Of a stretch of 64,000 nucleotides of DNA, positions 62,223-64,000 are shown in pieces. How positions within the stretch are numbered: the stretch's first letter is position 1; the number at the start of each line of letters is the position of its first letter. Under the pieces are notes generated by a model. It had not been told where the DNA came from. It searched no databases and was given only the letters and a program-made list of their open reading frames with translations. Source of the stretch: CBDHHC01 sp050633205 (lineage in GTDB: Bacteria > Pseudomonadota > Alphaproteobacteria > Rhizobiales > CBDHHC01). The translations under genes were made by a program, and so were the position numbers. Location of the stretch: NCBI GenBank assembly GCA_050633205.1, contig JBOEGA010000010.1:38625-102624 (forward strand), given 5' to 3'.

Positions 62223-63440
62223 ATGAAACGTGTCGTTGTTACCGGTCTAGGAATTGTATCATCCATTGGCGGGAACGCTGAGGAAGTACTCAGCTCTCTA
62301 AAAGAAGCCAAACCAGGAATCTGCAAAGCCGAGGATTATATCAAACTTGGCTTCAGGTCGCAGGTGCATGGTGCTCCCAATGTGAAATGGGAAGAAGTTA
62401 TCGACCGCAAGAAGCGCCGCTTTATGGAAGCCGGCGCTGGCTGGAATTATGTTGCTATGGAGCAGGCGATCGCTGATGCCGGTCTGGAAGATGATCAGGT
62501 ATCAAACGAACGTACCGGGCTCATTATGGGATCAGGCGGTCCTTCAACGAAGGCTATCGTGCGTGCTGCTGATACAACCAGAGAACGCGGCCCCAAAAAA
62601 GTCGGACCGTTTGAAGTTCCGAAAACCATGTCCAGTACAAATTCTGCTACGCTGGCTACACCATTTAAAATCAAGGGCGTTAACTATAGCATTTCTTCTG
62701 CTTGCTCTACCTCCTCACATTGTATAGGTAATGCTGCAGAGATTATTCAACTCGGTAAACAAGATATTATCTTTGCCGGTGGTGGAGAAGAGTTAGACTG
62801 GACGCTGTCTGTGCTGTTTGACAGCATGAACGCAATGTCGTCCAAATTTAACGATACTCCAGAAACTGCAAGCCGGGCCTATGATGCTGACCGTGACGGT
62901 TTTGTCATTGCTGGCGGGGCCGGTGTTCTTGTTCTGGAAGAACTCGAACATGCGAAAGCGCGCGGAGCCAAAATATACGCTGAAATAGTTGGCTATGGTG
63001 CGACTTCGGATGGATATGATATGGTTCAGCCTTCAGGTGAAGGAGCTGTTCGCTGCATGAAAATGGCAATGAACAATCTGGATTGTGAGATTGATTATGT
63101 TAATCCTCATGCCACTTCGACACCTATCGGCGATATTAGAGAAATTGAAGCCTTGAGAGAGGTTTTTGGGGATAAGGTTCCTCCAATCAGTGCTACCAAG
63201 TCACTTTCGGGACATTCACTTGGTGCTGCTGGTGTACATGAGGCAATCTATTCTCTGATAATGATGGAAAACTCGTTTATCTGTGAGTCCGCAAATATCC
63301 AGAATCTGGATCCTGAAATGGCAGATATGCCAATTGTGCGAGAACGCAGAGATAATGTGAAACTTAACGCCGTTATGTCTAACAGTTTTGGATTTGGTGG
63401 CACTAATGCTACTCTCGTATTCAAGCGTTATGATGGTTAG
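62223..63440 (+). CDS. fabB: 3-oxoacyl-ACP synthase I
   Basis: A 405-aa condensing enzyme that extends cis-3-decenoyl-ACP. The Cys nucleophile lies in NYSISSACSTSSHCIG, the two catalytic His in VNPHATSTPIGD and SLSGHSLGAAGVHEA, and the C-terminal NSFGFGGTNATLVF is intact. It follows fabA by 83 bp, the standard pair. No terminator lies between it and fabI, so fabA-fabB-fabI is probably one operon. Confidence 0.97.
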   Translation: MKRVVVTGLGIVSSIGGNAEEVLSSLKEAKPGICKAEDYIKLGFRSQVHGAPNVKWEEVIDRKKRRFMEAGAGWNYVAMEQAIADAGLEDDQVSNERTGLIMGSGGPSTKAIVRAADTTRERGPKKVGPFEVPKTMSSTNSATLATPFKIKGVNYSISSACSTSSHCIGNAAEIIQLGKQDIIFAGGGEELDWTLSVLFDSMNAMSSKFNDTPETASRAYDADRDGFVIAGGAGVLVLEELEHAKARGAKIYAEIVGYGATSDGYDMVQPSGEGAVRCMKMAMNNLDCEIDYVNPHATSTPIGDIREIEALREVFGDKVPPISATKSLSGHSLGAAGVHEAIYSLIMMENSFICESANIQNLDPEMADMPIVRERRDNVKLNAVMSNSFGFGGTNATLVFKRYDG

Positions 63441-63503
63441 AACAATAGTATATTACTCCTAAACAGGGTCAGGGAATATTCGAACCTTGATGTGGATAAC
63501 GAA

Positions 63504-64000
63504 ATGACAGATACAAAAACAGCTACACCGGCACCTTTGATGGCCGGAAAAAGAGGACTGATTATGGGCGTTGCCAATGATCGGTCTATTGCATGGGGAA
63601 TTGCCCGCATGTTGGCAGAGCAAGGTGCGGAGATTGCCTTCACCTACCAGGGTGATGCTTTTGGCCGTCGTGCTATTCCACTGGCAGAGTCTATCGGCTC
63701 AGAAATCATCCTGCCTTGTGATGTACTGGATCTGGATAGCGTGGACAGCGTTTTCAAGACCCTAGAAGAAAAATGGGGCAAAATTGATTTTATTGTTCAT
63801 GCACTTGCATTTTCTGACCGTACCGAGTTGAAAGGCCGTTACTGCGATACAAGCCGTGACAACTTTACAAACTCAATGGTTATTTCGTGCTTCTCATTCA
63901 CCGAGATTGCCAAACGTGCTGCAGCTCTTATGACTGAAGGCGGGTCAATGATCACGCTGACTTATGGTGGCTCAACGCAGGTTGTTCCATGCTATAATGT
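63504..64000 (+). CDS. fabI: Enoyl-ACP reductase, partial (runs off window)
   Basis: The first 165 codons of an NAD(P)H-dependent enoyl-ACP reductase, the final step of each elongation round. GKRGLIMGVANDRSIAWGIA is the dinucleotide-binding start of FabI. IDFIVHALAFSDR and a YGGSTQVVPCYNV segment with the first active-site Tyr are seen; the catalytic Lys is beyond the end. This is the triclosan/isoniazid-type target family. The 3' end lies outside the window. Confidence 0.94.
   Translation, partial: MTDTKTATPAPLMAGKRGLIMGVANDRSIAWGIARMLAEQGAEIAFTYQGDAFGRRAIPLAESIGSEIILPCDVLDLDSVDSVFKTLEEKWGKIDFIVHALAFSDRTELKGRYCDTSRDNFTNSMVISCFSFTEIAKRAAALMTEGGSMITLTYGGSTQVVPCYN

Noticed and set aside
1..64000. 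CRISPR arrays, rRNA genes, intact insertion sequences
   Set aside because: No regularly spaced ~30-bp repeats, rRNA sequence or IS transposase with terminal repeats was seen anywhere in the window.

Overview
The window is about 64 kb of an alphaproteobacterial chromosome, AT-leaning by eye. The lineage call rests on gene content and order: addA followed by trxA; two alphaproteobacterial iron regulators (RirA and Irr); an irr-fabA-fabB-fabI block; rpmH-rnpA-yidC-engB; and dapD/dapE near argB. KdsD/KdsB imply LPS with Kdo, and PomA/PomB-like stator proteins plus a chemoreceptor imply flagellar motility. I cannot name the genus.

Layout. 1-2.1 kb: 3' part of addA, then trxA. 2.4-6.5 kb: a nucleotidyltransferase, a small lipoprotein, a Nu-type GST and a membrane-anchored spermidine-synthase-like protein. 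6.5-12 kb: envelope block on the minus strand with two SGNH-fold proteins and two MltB-type lytic transglycosylases. 12-17 kb: kdsD, stator genes motA/motB, a zeta-like P-loop protein, kdsB and a histidine phosphatase. 17-30 kb: CHASE2 protein with a small exported partner, GST, a 611-aa membrane protein with a YbjQ protein, RirA, AI-2E-type permease, chemoreceptor, orphan LivF-like ATPase, amidohydrolase, Rieske protein and a membrane protein.

30.3-41.7 kb is accessory DNA. An XRE-FGE-sulfatase fusion gene ends in a segment that looks like a variable repeat of a diversity-generating retroelement. Next to it lies an ~8.65 kb putative mobilizable element, 33007-41666, at the 3' end of a tRNA-Arg(ACG). 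It carries mobC, a relaxase, a DUF3800 protein, a reverse transcriptase fused to RNase HI with a long hairpin-bearing non-coding leader, a resolvase-type recombinase, a 100-aa protein and a large serine recombinase. The proposed 10-bp att core lies inside the recombinase coding sequence. The recombinase's apparent native C-terminus is at the opposite end of the element as a 35-codon ORF in the matching frame. Circularisation would therefore rebuild a 546-aa recombinase and join it by overlapping stop/start codons to mobC and the relaxase. This is the most unusual structure in the window.

41.9-64 kb returns to core genome: histidine kinase, flavin oxidoreductase/TVP38/DUF547 cluster, rpmH-rnpA-yidC-engB with a good sigma70 promoter before rpmH, a Clp_N-domain membrane protein with a Pro/Gln-rich middle, argB with a nucleotidase, LOG-family protein, dapD-(membrane protein)-dapE, a 2-hydroxyacid dehydrogenase, an SH3 protein, irr, and fabA-fabB-fabI running off the window. 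All family assignments come from reading motifs; no database search was run.
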